Positions 42,724-53,132 of a stretch of 64,000 nucleotides of DNA are shown piece after piece. Source of the stretch: Anolis sagrei (taxonomy: Eukaryota > Chordata > Lepidosauria > Squamata > Anolidae); assembly GCF_037176765.1 (NCBI RefSeq), contig NC_090024.1, positions 245,856,571-245,920,570 on the forward strand, given 5' to 3'. Under the pieces are notes generated by a model. The model did not search any database, had not been told where the DNA came from, and worked only from the letters and a program-made list of their open reading frames with translations. How positions within the stretch are numbered: position 1 is the first letter of the stretch; every line of letters starts with the position of its first letter. Position numbers and translations under genes: made by a program.

Positions 42724-45700
42724 TTTGTCATGTCAGCAACCTGAGAAATTGCAAGTCGCTTCTGGTGTGAGAGAATTGGCCGTCTGCAAGGACGTTGCCC
42801 AGGGGACACCCGGATGATTTGATGTTTTTATCATCCTTGTGGGAGGCTTCTCTTATGTCCCCGCATGAGGAGCTGGAACTGATAGAGGGAGCTCATCCAC
42901 CTCTCCCCGGATTCGAACCTGCGACCTGTCGGTCTTCAGTCCTGCCTGCACAGGGGTTTAACCCACTGCGCCACTGGGGGCTCATCATCATCATTATCAT
43001 CATCACTGTTAAATCTCCTTTATTGGAACACTCCAAAAGTGGAAACATTTCCCTTCCAGCTCTAGTCACACATCCAACTTGTAGTTGTTGTTCATTCGTT
43101 CAGTCGTTTACAACTCCTTGTGACTTCATGGACCAGCCCACACCAGAGCTCCCTGTCAGCCGTCACCACCCCCAGCTCCTTTAAGGTCAATCCAGTCACT
43201 TCAAGAATACCATCCATCCATCTTGCCCTTGCTCGGCCCCTCTTCCTTTTTCCTTCCATTTTCCCCAGCATCATTGTCTTCTCTAAGCTTTCCTTTCTTC
43301 TTGTGATGTGGCCAAAGCACACATCCAACTCCGGTTGAGTTTTTCCTCAAGGAACCCTAATGGGGGAAATGGAAGAAGTGGGGCTACCAAAGGGGTTTTG
43401 TACAGGGGCCCTTGTAAAAAGCAGATGTCTTGGATGCTTCTTTGCTGATCTGCCACTCGGCCCAAGTATTTCCAAGGGATTGGAGACCAAGGGGCTTGGA
43501 AAGGATGTCTTCATCTTTCTTCCTTTGAGAAAGGGGACATCTGCAGATGCATGTTTTCAGAGTACAGCAGGCATCGTTTCCCAACATCCTTATCTCCAGA
43601 GACTCGGAAACACTTCCATCTAAAATTAGGGAAAAAATTCCTAGCAGTCTGCTGCTGCCTGGGAGTTCAGTGGAATCTCCCCCTTTGGAGACTGCATGGC
43701 CATCTATCGGGAGGGCTTGTATGGTGTGTTTCTGCCTGGAAAAAGGGGGTTGGACTGGATGGCCTTTAAGGATCCCTTTCAGTTCTAGTGAGATATACAT
43801 TACCTGAGAGTCTCCTTCTCTGGAAGTCTTTAAACAGAGGCTGGGTGGCTGTCTCTTTGTCGTGCGTTAGCATGAGTAGCATGCAGATTGACTCTAGCCC
43901 TGTTAACTTCGTGTGTGATGAATTGGCTCATAAAAGAAAAACACATGAGACTTTGGCTTAAAGTAGTAAAAGACAATATTGTAGTATTGGCAGCATACAA
44001 AACAAAATAGCAGGATTGCTGTTTCCACAAAAGTAACACAAATCTTCTGAGAGTTATCTCTACTCAGCTGTGATAAGCAGGAAACCTTGTCTTCCTTCAC
44101 ATGGCTTTGTCTTCACAGGACGTCTGCAGCATATTCCCCGGCACAGCATAACACGCAATGCTTACACAAGGCAAAATGGCACAAAGGCAAAAATGGACAG
44201 AGGCATAGACGCACAATTTATTTATTTCTCATGTCAGGGCAGCCAGTCAATTATATTACATTTCTAACAGAACAAAGCAAACAAACAGAGAAAATACAAA
44301 ATGTGTGAGTTTGGTAGTTGATTAAATGTCCTTTGAGCAGTATCTGGCCCCTTGGAGTGCCTCTGGTGTTGCCTCAAGAAGGTCCTCCATTGTGCATGTG
44401 GCAGGGCTCAGGGTGCATTGCAGCAGGTGGTCAGTGGTTTGCTCCTCTCCACACTCACATGTCGAGGATTCCACTTTGTGGCCCCGTCTCTGAAGGTTGG
44501 CTCGTGGTGCCAGAGCGCAGTCTGTTCAGCGCCTTCCAAGTCGCCCCGTCTTCTGTGTGCCCAGGGGGAAGTCTCTCATTTGGTATCAGCCATTGGTTGA
44601 GGTTAGGCTTGGGCAGTTTCGTTCGTTAATTTCGTAATTCGTTATTAATTCGTATTTAAATTAGCTTACAATCCAATATTGAGCCATGCAGGAATAGTGT
44701 GAGGAGTAAATTAGATTCGAAACAATTTTTTCAATTTATTTCGTTATTATTTCGTTATTATTTCGTAATTATTTCGTAATTATTTCGAAATTATTTCGAA
44801 ATTATTTTCGCATGTCCGGTGCAAGTTTTATAGTTGTTGTTTGTTTTATCACACCAACAGTCAACAACAGAGGGAGATGGAAGCTTCAGAAGTTCCCCCT
44901 GACCCATTTGGAGGGTTTTTTTTTAGCATATTGTGCAATTGCGTTCGCCATTAACGAATCGATTCGTAATTTTACGAAATTTCATAAATTTTGAAATTTT
45001 TAAAAGCAAAATTTCAGAATTCTTAAAAAAACCAAAACGCGATGGTCCCCTAAAAACGAAGCGAGTTTAGAAACAATTTTTTCCATTGTTACCCAGGCCT
45101 AGTTGAGGTTCTGGGTTTGAGCCTGCCACGTTTGGTCTCTCGCTTGCTGGGGTGTTCCCACGAGTGTCTCTGTAGATCTTAGAAAACTATGTCTGGATTT
45201 AATGGCATTAGCACACAATGCCAAATGGCATTAGCACAATGGCATTAGCACACAATGGCAAAGAAACTAAACCCACAATAGCTATCTTTACACACAAGAT
45301 AGTAATGCTCTCAATTAACTCTCCAATTAACTGAGACAGCTGTAGCACAAATAGCCTTGATCCTTACTACAACTTAGATAAAGTCCGTTGCAACCTCTTA
45401 GTAGCAACACTCTTAAGGTGGACTGGACAGCTTCTGGGGTCCCTTTATTATTATTATTATAACTTTATTTATACCCCGCTAGCATCTCCCGAAGGATTCG
45501 ATGCGGCTCACTATAGGCTGAAGCCCAACACAATACAACAATACAATATCTAGCAAATAAAACAGTTAAGCAGAAAAACAATAACAATAGCAATACGACA
45601 AGACATTATTAAAAACTGAGTCGGCCGGAGTAGGGGTACAAGGTTAAAAGTGCTGATGTATCGGAGGGGTGTGGGATTATGATATAAGTGCGGTGTGCAG

Positions 45701-48350
45701 TGTGCGGTGATTTGGTACTAAAGTGCTTCTGGGATTTGGTCCTGGGAGATTCCTAATCTGAAAAGGCACATTGGAACAGCCAGGTTTTCAAATTCTTCCT
45801 GAAGACTGCCAGTGTAGAGGCTTGTCTGAGATCTTTCGGGAGGGCGTTCCAGAGGCGGGGGGCCACCACGGAGAAGGCCCTGTCTCGCGTCCCCACCAAG
45901 CGCGCTTGTGACGCGGGCGGGATCACGAGCAGGGCCTCTCTAGATGACCGGAGTGAGCGTGTGGGTTCGTAGACAGCGATGCGGTCACGCAGGTAGGGTG
46001 GTCCCAAACCGTTCAGGGCTTTGTAGGTAAGCACCTGCACCTTAAATTGGGCTCGGAAAATAAACGGCAGCCAGTGGAGCTCCTTAAACAGGAGGGTTGA
46101 CCTCTCTCTGTAATGGACCACAGTTAACATCCTGCCCGTTGGACCAACTGGAATTTCCGAGCCGTTTTCAAGGGCAGCCCCACGTAGAGCGCATTGCAGT
46201 AATCCAGTCTAGAGGTGACTAAGGCATGGACCACCCCGACCAGATCAGCCTTAGCGAGGTACGGACGTAGCTGGCCCCTTTCACCTCTAAGATTATATAA
46301 TTCTCTGACCCTTTTCCAGATCTCCTTTAGCTTTTGCAGTGAAACCTTTCAAGGGCTTGGGTGGCCATTGTTATAACAGGAAGGTATACGGGCAATGATG
46401 AACATCCAATTGCAGCCTTCTGTGATACTGGCAGAAGGTTGTTGTTTCATCATGAGTGATGATGAGGCATCGGTTGGGGAAGTCATATTAATTTTATCAT
46501 GGGTGGTGGAGTTTGAAAAGCAGCAGGATATCACCTTGCAAACATCAATCTAGCTGATAAGGCTGATTTTAATAAAAAGGTCTTGTCTCGCTTAGGGGTT
46601 ATGGAGAGATTGGCGCCCAAACCAACGGCTGCCAGGCCAACAAGGAAGCCTCTTGTAACGGTGACAGCGTCGGCAGCTGGGTCTCCCACAACAAGCAAGG
46701 CTCCCAAACTGGAGATGGAGGTGGCAGTGCCGACAGGGGTGCCTCCTGCAGCAAGCCTGGATAGCAACCCGGCAATGGTGGCCATGCCTGAAGGTGAGTA
46801 GTATCATCAAGGTAGTCATTATCCGTCAGGGCCAGGTGGGCACCAAGGAACCCAAGAGATGCAGACAGCAGTAGTAGAACAGGTTGGTAGTGGCACCTTC
46901 AGTAGTGGATTTCAGGAGCCTCACAGAAGCTGTGAGAATCGGGTAGACCAAAATATCATGGATACAAATGTTATGGGAAAGGACCATTCTGCCCAGAGAG
47001 GGGTGGTTCAGCAGGCAAATCAGGATAAGAGCAACCACATGGGGCAACATTTGCCCATGTGCCCGTACTAGTACTCCATACTAGAGTGCTCTCTCCACCT
47101 TGGAGGCCCCAAAGACAACTGGAACCAGTTCTTCCTGGCCTTGGAGCTTTCTGGGGCTGGAGCTAGCACCTCCTTGACCAACCCATTTGAGGCTGTGAAC
47201 ACTGGTGGAGTGTGGGGAAAATAGACCTTGACATTTGGGAATTGTAGTTGTTAAGATTTATAGTTCACCTACAATCAAAGAGCATTCCGAACTTCACCAA
47301 CAATGAAATTGAACCAAACTTGGCACACAGAACTCCCATGACCGACAGAAAATAGTGGGAGGGTTTGGTAGGCACACAACAGAGGAGATTCCACCTGAAC
47401 ATGAGGAAGAACTTCCTGACTGTGAGAGCCGTTCAGCAGTGGAACTCTCTGCCCAGGAGTGTGGTGGAGGCTCCTCCTTTGGAGGCTTTTAAACAGAGGC
47501 TGGATGGCCATCTGTCAGGGGTGATTTGAATGCAATATTCCTGCTTCTTAGCAGAATGGAGTTGGACTGGATGGCCCACAAGGTCTCTTCCAACTCTTTG
47601 ATTCTATGATTCTATGATTCTATGACCTTGAGTTTTGGAGTTGTAGTTCACCTACATCCAGAGAACACTGTGGACTCAAACAATGATGTATCTGGACCAA
47701 ACTTGGCACAGATACCCAATATGCCCAAATGTGGACATTGGTGGAGTTTGGGGAAAATAGGCTTGACAATTGGAAGTTGTAGTTGCTGGGATTTATAATT
47801 CACCTACAATCAAAAAGAATTTTGACTCAGAAAGGCAGTATACAAATGGTCTTTGGTGACCCCTATGACACCCCCCTCGTGACTCCCCCAGGTTGACTAA
47901 TGCTGATGTAAAAATTAGGGAAAGATTCCTGGCAGTCAGGGCTGTTTGACCATGCAATCACCTGCCACCTGGGAGTCCAGTAGAATCTCCCTCTCCGGAG
48001 GCTAGATGGCCATCTCTCGAGAGGGCTTAGATAGTGTGTTTCTGCCTGGGAGAAGAGGGTTGGCTGGGATGGCCTTCAAGGATCTCTTCCCAATCTAGTG
48101 GGATATAGGCTACAAGAGTCTCCTTCTCTGGAAGTCTTTAAACAGAGGGTGGATGGCTGCCTGTTAGGGTGGACTGGATGGCTTCTAGGATTCTATAATT
48201 CTCTGACCCTTTGTCATATCTCCTGAATGTCACTCTATGTGCCAAAATGTGCAGCAATTATGCTGCTTTGCAAGAAATAAGCCTGCAATTGAATATTGCG
48301 GAGTGATTTCCTCTTCCTGCTTCTGACTCTCTCTTCTTTTCACAGACTGA
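38314..48350 (+). CDS. WAP-domain secreted protein, gene 4 (3 exons, long introns)
   Basis: Exons are inferred at 38314-38398, 40074-40220 and 48346-48350, giving 78 aa. The signal peptide (MQSRLVLLALLVFWAGC, cleavage near SSASDG) differs from the MKxSGG type of the other genes. The WAP domain opens VKPGVCPKRAPPG and contains the CCPGKMKCC core. It has nine cysteines: the eight canonical ones plus one extra directly before Cys4, which could pair in a dimer or stay free. Splice phases match the paralogues and exon 3 supplies only the end of an Asp codon and the stop. Intron 2 is about 8.1 kb and full of repeats: a solo LTR, SINE, BovB, LINEs, hATs and an unassigned ORF. Assignment of exon 3 rests on its homology to the third exons of genes 1, 2 and 5. 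Confidence 0.8.
38669..38806. repeat. Compound (ATCT)n-(ATCTCT)n-(ATCT)n microsatellite
   Basis: A tetranucleotide block, then a hexanucleotide block from about 38711, then tetranucleotides again, in gene 4 intron 1. A related tract lies at 39383-39416. Confidence 0.95.
38813..39375 (+). mobile_element. CR1 LINE 3' fragment
   Basis: GATCTAGGGTCTAGATCCAG through the conserved tail to GGTTGGACTGGATGGCCCAC in gene 4 intron 1. Confidence 0.85.
39417..39820 (+). mobile_element. L2-clade LINE fragments
   Basis: A MLFNICMKLLGEP and YADDTQLYYSF RT remnant, then, after a gap, the L2 3' end with AATATAAATACTACTAC. Confidence 0.7.
40420..41100. other. Unassigned sequence, probably repetitive
   Basis: No convincing ORF or domain. 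Short GGGTGTAGGAGGGG and GGGGGAGGAGG motifs recur. It lies at the start of gene 4 intron 2. Confidence 0.3.
41438..42026. mobile_element. Solo LTR, 589 bp
   Basis: TGTCA at the left and TGACA at the right, with an exact 5-bp duplication AAAAC (41433-41437, 42027-42031). No internal region. A solo LTR of an LTR retroelement. Confidence 0.7.
42032..42680. other. Unassigned sequence
   Basis: No gene or named repeat recognised; a short (TC)n tract lies near 42155. Confidence 0.4.
42690..42724. repeat. (GAT)n microsatellite at SINE tail
   Basis: Runs into the 3' end of the minus-strand SINE that follows; CATCAT units also occur on its other side at 42982-43008. Confidence 0.9.
42726..42985 (-). 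mobile_element. tRNA-derived squamate SINE, near full length
   Basis: On the minus strand: GAGCCCCCAGTGGCGCAGTG (A-box region), then GGTTCGAATCC (B box), then a body with CATGCGGGGACATAAGAG and GCAAGTCGCTT near the 3' end. Both pol III boxes are intact. Confidence 0.85.
43085..43330 (-). mobile_element. BovB (RTE) LINE 3' fragment
   Basis: A minus-strand frame encodes the RT C-terminus: GHITRRKESLEKTMMLGKME, RRWMDGI-like RARWMDGILEVTGLTL and HEVTRSCKRLNE, ending at the GAACAACAAC tail. Confidence 0.9.
43570..43860 (+). mobile_element. Old CR1-type 3' end
   Basis: Diverged tail with GGTTGGACTGGATGGCCTTT and TCTTTAAACAGAGGCTGG. Closely similar to 47905-48215. Confidence 0.6.
43870..44216. other. 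Unassigned, possible LTR-type fossil
   Basis: No termini identified. A comparable AT-rich stretch resumes at 45200-45425 after the LINE, so the LINE may have inserted into it. Confidence 0.25.
44217..45200 (-). mobile_element. LINE 3' end (I/Jockey-like), split by hAT
   Basis: Reverse complement of the family seen at 32758 and 33185; the two halves, 44217-44603 and 45110-45200, are separated by a hAT with an 8-bp duplication. Confidence 0.75.
44604..45101. mobile_element. AT-rich hAT MITE, 498 bp
   Basis: TAGGCTTGGGC and the complement of TAGGCCTGGGT are inverted ends; exact 8-bp duplication GTTGAGGT (44596-44603, 45102-45109). The terminus and the adjoining GTTTCGTTCGTTA match the right end of the element at 9883-10903. 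Confidence 0.9.
45440..46280 (-). mobile_element. L2-clade LINE 3' part
   Basis: Minus-strand frame 46130-45753 encodes LLFKELHWLPFIFRAQFKVQ, TYKALNGLGPPYL and AFSVVAPRLWNALPKDLRQA; the 3' end has (TTA)n with CTTTATTTATACCCCGCTAG. Confidence 0.9.
46531..46785 (-). CDS. Unassigned Ala/Gly-rich open frame, possible exon
   Basis: An 84-codon minus-strand frame, hydrophobic and rich in Ala, Gly and Val, preceded on its own strand by a TTCAG acceptor-like site. Its composition and the AAGGTPVGTATSISSLGALL stretch faintly recall interferon-inducible ISG12/IFI6-type membrane proteins, but the similarity is weak. The plus strand is also open here (46583-46801), ending at a GTGAGT. It sits inside gene 4 intron 2. 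It could be chance. Confidence 0.2.
   Translation of the reverse strand: MATIAGLLSRLAAGGTPVGTATSISSLGALLVVGDPAADAVTVTRGFLVGLAAVGLGANLSITPKRDKTFLLKSALSARLMFAR
46786..47200. other. Unassigned sequence
   Basis: No repeat recognised. Together with 46290-46785 it forms the longest stretch without obvious transposon in gene 4 intron 2. Confidence 0.35.
47205..47905 (-). mobile_element. hAT fragment split by CR1
   Basis: GGAATTGTAGTTGTTAAGA, TTCACCTACAATCAAAGAGC and CAATGATGTATCTGGACCAA are reverse-orientation pieces of the element at 30283-31585; a CR1 3' end at 47377-47622 interrupts them. Confidence 0.65.
47377..47622 (+). mobile_element. CR1 LINE 3' fragment
   Basis: AGAGGAGATTCCACCTGAAC to ATTCTATGATTCTATG. 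Confidence 0.9.
47905..48215 (+). mobile_element. Old CR1-type 3' end
   Basis: Diverged copy related to 43570-43860, ending GGATTCTATAATTCT. Confidence 0.55.
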
Positions 48351-48535
48351 ATTTGAAGGAGGCCTGGCTCCATGGGCAGCAGCCCTCCACCACCAAGACT
48401 TCTGCACATCTCTCCTTTCCCCAGAAAGTTCAAATCCCACTCTGCACCATCCTCACTTATTCCACTGATAGTCCCAATAGTCCCAATTCTGCTTTGATAA
48501 TAAATGCAACAATGCCCTGCACCGCATGTGTCTAG
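48351..48535 (+). terminator. Gene 4 3'UTR with poly(A) signal at 48499-48504
   Basis: The third exon begins ACTGAATTTGAAGGAGGCC after a TTTTCACAG acceptor and ends soon after AATAAA. About 150 bases downstream still resemble the region past gene 2 (18290-18440), so the duplicated unit extended beyond the transcript. Confidence 0.7.
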
Positions 48536-48689
48536 ACCTTCTTCTTTTTTTGACAAGGGGAGGGGCCTTATTTGCCTGAGGGTCTCCAAGTTCTCCTTCA
48601 TCTCCTGGAAGAAAACCCAAATGAAGTCTCCTTGCCATTGGCCCAGAAAGCCACCCATGCCTTTGGGAAAGAAATCCCTCATTGCTCAT

Positions 48690-48742
48690 AACAATAAGCC
48701 GATAAGGCTGAGAAAGGCGGTATACAAGTATAGTAAATAAAG

Positions 48743-48787
<45 letters not shown>

Positions 48788-49080
48788 AACAATTGTATTT
48801 CTTACCTGTCTCTACTCATAGTTCTAGGTAGGTCATAGAATATATAAAATACATAAACATTGCAAAAACAAAGCTACATATTCAAAGGTATTTCTATAAA
48901 ATACATATTAAAATACACAAAATTGAGATTAAACAAAAGGCACACATTTAAAATCCATGCTTAAAGACTGTCTGGGTAGGCCTGCTGGAAGAGATAGGTC
49001 TTTATATGGTTTTGAAATTCTGACAGCTCATTTACCTGTTGGAGTTCTATTGGCAGGTCATTCCACAGGGTTTTTTTTTG
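48690..49080. mobile_element. LINE tails: L2 3' end with (AAC)n, then an antisense fragment
   Basis: GCTGAGAAAGGCGGTATACA with (AAC)n at 48739-48787 is an L2-type 3' end. 48790-49080 looks like an antisense LINE 3' piece (CATTCCACAGGGTTT), assigned with low certainty. Confidence 0.5.
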
Positions 49081-49132
49081 GGGGGGGGGGGCAGATGATG
49101 AAGGTCCTCTTAGTGCTGTCGGCAATCAGGTT

Positions 49133-49873
49133 TTGGCTAGTTGGAGCAACTACTGCTCAGAAGACCTCAGTGTTCAGGATGGTCCTGAGCAGCAGGAGAC
49201 AATTGCAGACATTTTGTGGACAACTGCTAATTTAACATCAGACTCTATTGTGGATTCCACCACAGATCGTGGCCAAGAACAACAGCTTTTGAGAACGGGC
49301 AATTTTGCGGTGGAAATAGCTGATTTGATGATCAATAGAGGTAGATGGACCTTAAAGAGGGCGGTCCGTAAATCTCTGGCAGAATTATTATCAAAGAGAC
49401 CATCAGATGTCAGAGTGAAGGCCATAACATGGTTACGTAGAGACTATCAATCGTATGATCGCTCTACTTGTCTTTTAATTACACTGGAAGATAACTCATG
49501 GCCTGGTGAGCTACTAGCGATTCGATCACGCTTAAAAAGGTGGGACATTACCATCAGGAAGGTGTTTGTGGACCCTTATGTTCGCCCCCTTGTTGAAACA
49601 CTGGAACCATCTCACCATGCACCATCTGGTTCCAATGATAAATCCACAATTGGCTCCCCAGATAGGACCCCGCCATCCGGACTGTATCTGTTCAAAACTC
49701 CATCCATTTCAGTTGCCCCTACCCAATCGGCCACACTCTCCCGCCCAAGGACACTCCCTCTCTTTAGCCCCCTTAGTTCCCTTGATGATTCCCTTTCCCT
49801 CACGACATCGGAAGCATGTGCACATGATCCTCAGGGTAACCCACGTTCAAGCCCCCCTTCTATAGAGAGCTGA
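49133..49873 (+). CDS. L2 LINE ORF1 protein, open frame
   Basis: 246 codons with a basic central segment (RGRWTLKRAVRKSLAELLSK, KAITWLRRDYQSYD) and a Ser/Pro-rich C-terminal part. It lies directly upstream of an L2 endonuclease-RT region, so it is read as ORF1, by family knowledge an RNA-binding protein that accompanies the LINE RNA. No esterase or zinc-knuckle motif is evident. The first ATG may not be the true start, because the region just upstream is a G-rich tract. Confidence 0.6.
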   Translation: MASWSNYCSEDLSVQDGPEQQETIADILWTTANLTSDSIVDSTTDRGQEQQLLRTGNFAVEIADLMINRGRWTLKRAVRKSLAELLSKRPSDVRVKAITWLRRDYQSYDRSTCLLITLEDNSWPGELLAIRSRLKRWDITIRKVFVDPYVRPLVETLEPSHHAPSGSNDKSTIGSPDRTPPSGLYLFKTPSISVAPTQSATLSRPRTLPLFSPLSSLDDSLSLTTSEACAHDPQGNPRSSPPSIES

Positions 49874-50782
49874 CTAGCCACGGAATGTAATTCCCAGGGA
49901 GAGAGAGGGGTTCCGGAGGAGTTGGGCGCCATCCAGGTCGTGTGGGGGCGGAGATTTGCTGGTCACAAACACACCAGGGAGAAGCGCAACAGAGTTCTTG
50001 TGACCCTGGAGAAGGTAGGATGTGGTAGACTCCATGGCAGTTCCCCCGGACTTAAGGTCCTGCTTTTAAACGCCAAGTCCATCAGTGGTAAGACCACTGC
50101 CATTCAGGACTTGATCCTGGATGAGAGGGCGGTCCTGGCTTGCATCCCTGAGACATGGTTGGACGAGCTGGGGGGGGGGGGTAAATCTCTCCCAGTTGTG
50201 CCCACCTGGTTTTGGGGTGCACCAGCAGGCCAGGTCTGGGGGATGGGGAGGTGGGGTCGCAGTAGTCTTTCGGCAGTCCATCGCCATGATCAGATGCGCT
50301 GTTCTGCAATTTCCCAGGTTTGAGTGTGTTCACCTGAGGGTGGGAAACCGTGACAGCTTGGGGATTCTGCTGGTGTACCGCCCACCACGCGACTCAGCAG
50401 TTTCCCTGCCTGAGCTAGCAGATGTGGTCTCCAATTCAGCTTTGGTCTCCCAGTGCTTGATTGTGCTGGGAGACTAACATCCATGCTGAAACCTCCTTAA
50501 CAGGTGCAGCTCAGGACTTCATAGGCACCATATCACAAGTCATATCTGTGCCCACGCATCAGGCTGGACACACACTCGACCTAGTTTTTGTGGCGGACGG
50601 TGGAATGGTCAGAGTGGAAGAGAAAACATCCTTCCATTGTCATGGTCTGACCACCACCTGATCAGCTTTAGACTTACTGTGATCACTAACCTTCGCAGGG
50701 GTGGAGGATCAACTAAGATGATCTGCTCCAGGAGACTGAGGGATCCGGAAGATTCCTGAGGAATCTTGGGGGTCTTCCTGCC

Positions 50783-51607
50783 ATGGAGCCTGGTGATCAT
50801 GTCGACACTCTGGTAGATTGCTACAACAGTGAGATGGCCAGGATGATAGACTTGATCGCTCCCGAACGCCCCCTCTCGTTGCGTAGAGACACACCATCTC
50901 CTTGGTTTACTGGGGAGTTGGCTGTGAAGAAGTGCACGAGAAGGAGGCTAAAGTGCAAATGGAGGAAATCTCAGGTTGTATCTGACCAAGCACGGGCTAC
51001 GGCCTCACTTAGGGCCTATTCCGCGGCTATACGGGTAGCCAGGGAGACCTTCACGACTGCCCATATAGCATCTGCATCTAATAGATCTTCGGAGTTGTTT
51101 GGGGTCGTTGGGGAATTTCTTCACCCCCCTGAGGTGGAGGAGACCTTCGATGACCCAAAAACTTGGTGCTGCGAATTTTTTCAGCACTTTGCAGACAAAG
51201 TTGCTCAGATATGTCTTGAGTTGGACTCCAGTTCGATTGCAGTTCCAAGAGAGGTGACCGAGGAATCTGCTTGTCCGGTTTTGTGGGATTCCTTCCGGCT
51301 TGTTCGTCCTGAGGACGTGGAGGTGGCCCTTGGGGCAGTGACAGCTACTATATCGTCTCTGGACCCTTGCCCATCTTGGCTAATTAAATCGGCCAAAGAT
51401 GGTGTGATTGATTGGTTTATGTTAATCATCAATATATCGTTGGAGCAAGGAATTTTTCCATCAGGCTTAAAACAGGCTGTGGTCAGACCACTCCTGAAAA
51501 AGACCTCCCTTGATTCCACGGTCTTGAATAACTATAGACCAATCTCAAACCTCCCTTTTCTAGGCAAGGTGTTGGAGTGGGTGGTCGCTGCTCAGCTTCC
51601 TGGATGA
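50783..51607 (+). CDS. L2 LINE ORF2 segment, endonuclease-RT linker and RT start
   Basis: 274 open codons, from the end of the endonuclease part through the linker (CKWRKSQVVSDQARATASLR) to the first RT blocks (FPSGLKQAVVRPLLKK, NNYRPISNLPFLGKVLE). It continues in other frames downstream (51678-52043 with AAFDTIDH and YADDTQLYY). Part of a degraded retrotransposon, not a host gene. Confidence 0.8.
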   Translation: MEPGDHVDTLVDCYNSEMARMIDLIAPERPLSLRRDTPSPWFTGELAVKKCTRRRLKCKWRKSQVVSDQARATASLRAYSAAIRVARETFTTAHIASASNRSSELFGVVGEFLHPPEVEETFDDPKTWCCEFFQHFADKVAQICLELDSSSIAVPREVTEESACPVLWDSFRLVRPEDVEVALGAVTATISSLDPCPSWLIKSAKDGVIDWFMLIINISLEQGIFPSGLKQAVVRPLLKKTSLDSTVLNNYRPISNLPFLGKVLEWVVAAQLPG

Positions 51608-53132
51608 CATCAATTATCTGGATCAGTCACAGTCTGGCATCAGACTTGGCCATGGCACCGAGACGGCTTGGGTCGCCTTGGTGGGTGATCTCCGTAGGGA
51701 GCTGGGCAGGGAGAGTGTGACCTTATTGGTTCTCTTGGGCATTTCAGCGGCTTTTGATACCATCGATCATGGTATCCTTCTGGGACAACTCTCCGGGATG
51801 GGCCTTGGAGGTACGGCTTTGTCGTGGCTCCAGTCTTTCCTGGAGGGTCGATCCCAGATGGTGAAGCTGGGAGACACCTGCTCGGACCCCTGGCCTTTGA
51901 CCTGTGGGATCCCGCAAGGCTCCATTCTGTCTCCCATGCTTTTTAACATCTACATGAAACCACTGGGAGAGGTCATCCGGAGTTTTGGAGTTGGGTACCA
52001 TCTCTATGCAGATGACACACAACTCTACTACTCTTTTACATAACTCCAAGGAAGCCCCTCGAGAGCCCCTCGAGTGCTAGACGGGTGCCTGACTGCTGTG
52101 GCTGTCTGGATGAGGATGAACAAGCCGAAGATTAATCCCGACAAGACAGAGGTCCTCCTGGTCGATCGTAAACCGGATCGGGGTATAGGGTGGCAACCTG
52201 TGCTGGACGGGGTTGCCCTCCCGCTGAAGTCACAGGTCCGCAGTTTGGGTGTCCTCCTGGACTCTTCACTTATGTTAAGGCTCAGGCGTTGCTGGTGGCC
52301 GGAAGGGCCTTTGCACAATTATGACTCGTGCGCCAACTGCGACCGTACCTCGGGAAGGCGGATCTGGCCAAGGTGGTCCATGCCTTAGTCATCTCTAGAC
52401 TGGATTACTGCAATGCGCTCTACATGGGGCTGCCCTTGAAAATGGCTCGGAAATTCCAGATGATCCAATGGGCGGCAGCCAGGCTGTTAACTGGCGCTCC
52501 TTACAGGGAGAGGTCAACCCTCCTGTTCAAGGAGCTCCACTGGCTGCCATTCATTTTCCGGACCCAATTCAAGGTGCAGGTTCTTACCTACAAAGCCCTG
52601 AATGGTTTGGGACCCGCCTACCTGCGTGACCGCATCTCTGTATATGAACCCACATGATCTCTTCAATCATCTGGAGAGGCCCTGCTCTCGGTCCCTCCTG
52701 CATCGCAGGTGCAATTGGTGGAGAGAGGGCCTTTTCGGTGGTGGCCCCTCGACTCTGGAACTCATTTCCTAAGGACATCAGGCAGGCCCCATTTCTGGCA
52801 GTCTTTAGGAGGAGCTTGAAGACGTGGTTGTTCCAGTGTCCCTTCCCAGAATAATGATCCCATAGCACTTTGTCCTCCAAAGCACTTTACATTTTTAGGC
52901 CTGCTTGTATGTTTTCCACAAATACCACTATCACCTTTTCGCCCATGCTCCAGCATTATTTTCAATTTTAATTTTACATTTGGCCTACCCATAGTTTTTA
53001 AAGTGTGTTGTCCTATTGATAATGCTTATGTATTGTTTTACTGTTTTTTTAAAACATTGCTTGTATTGTTATTGTTATTGTTATTGCGTTTATTGTTGTA
53101 CTTTGGGCTCGGCCTCATGTAAGCTGCACCGA

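Larger units (their letters stand above)
49090..53115 (+). mobile_element. Nearly full-length L2-clade LINE
   Basis: ORF1 at 49133-49873 (246 codons, open) precedes ORF2. ORF2 remains cover the apurinic endonuclease (LLNAKSISGKTTAIQDLI near 50067, then a DLVFVADGG region), and the RT (RPISNLPFLGKVLE, AAFDTIDHGIL, CGIPQGSILSPMLFNIYMKP, YADDTQLYYSF), then the L2 C-terminal region to about 52850 and a 3'UTR. ORF2 is spread over several frames, so it is inactive. The 3' end lies near 53110. Confidence 0.85.

Noticed and set aside
42726-42985. A true tRNA gene, because of good A and B boxes
   Set aside because: The head continues into a SINE body and no complete cloverleaf with a proper acceptor stem is apparent.
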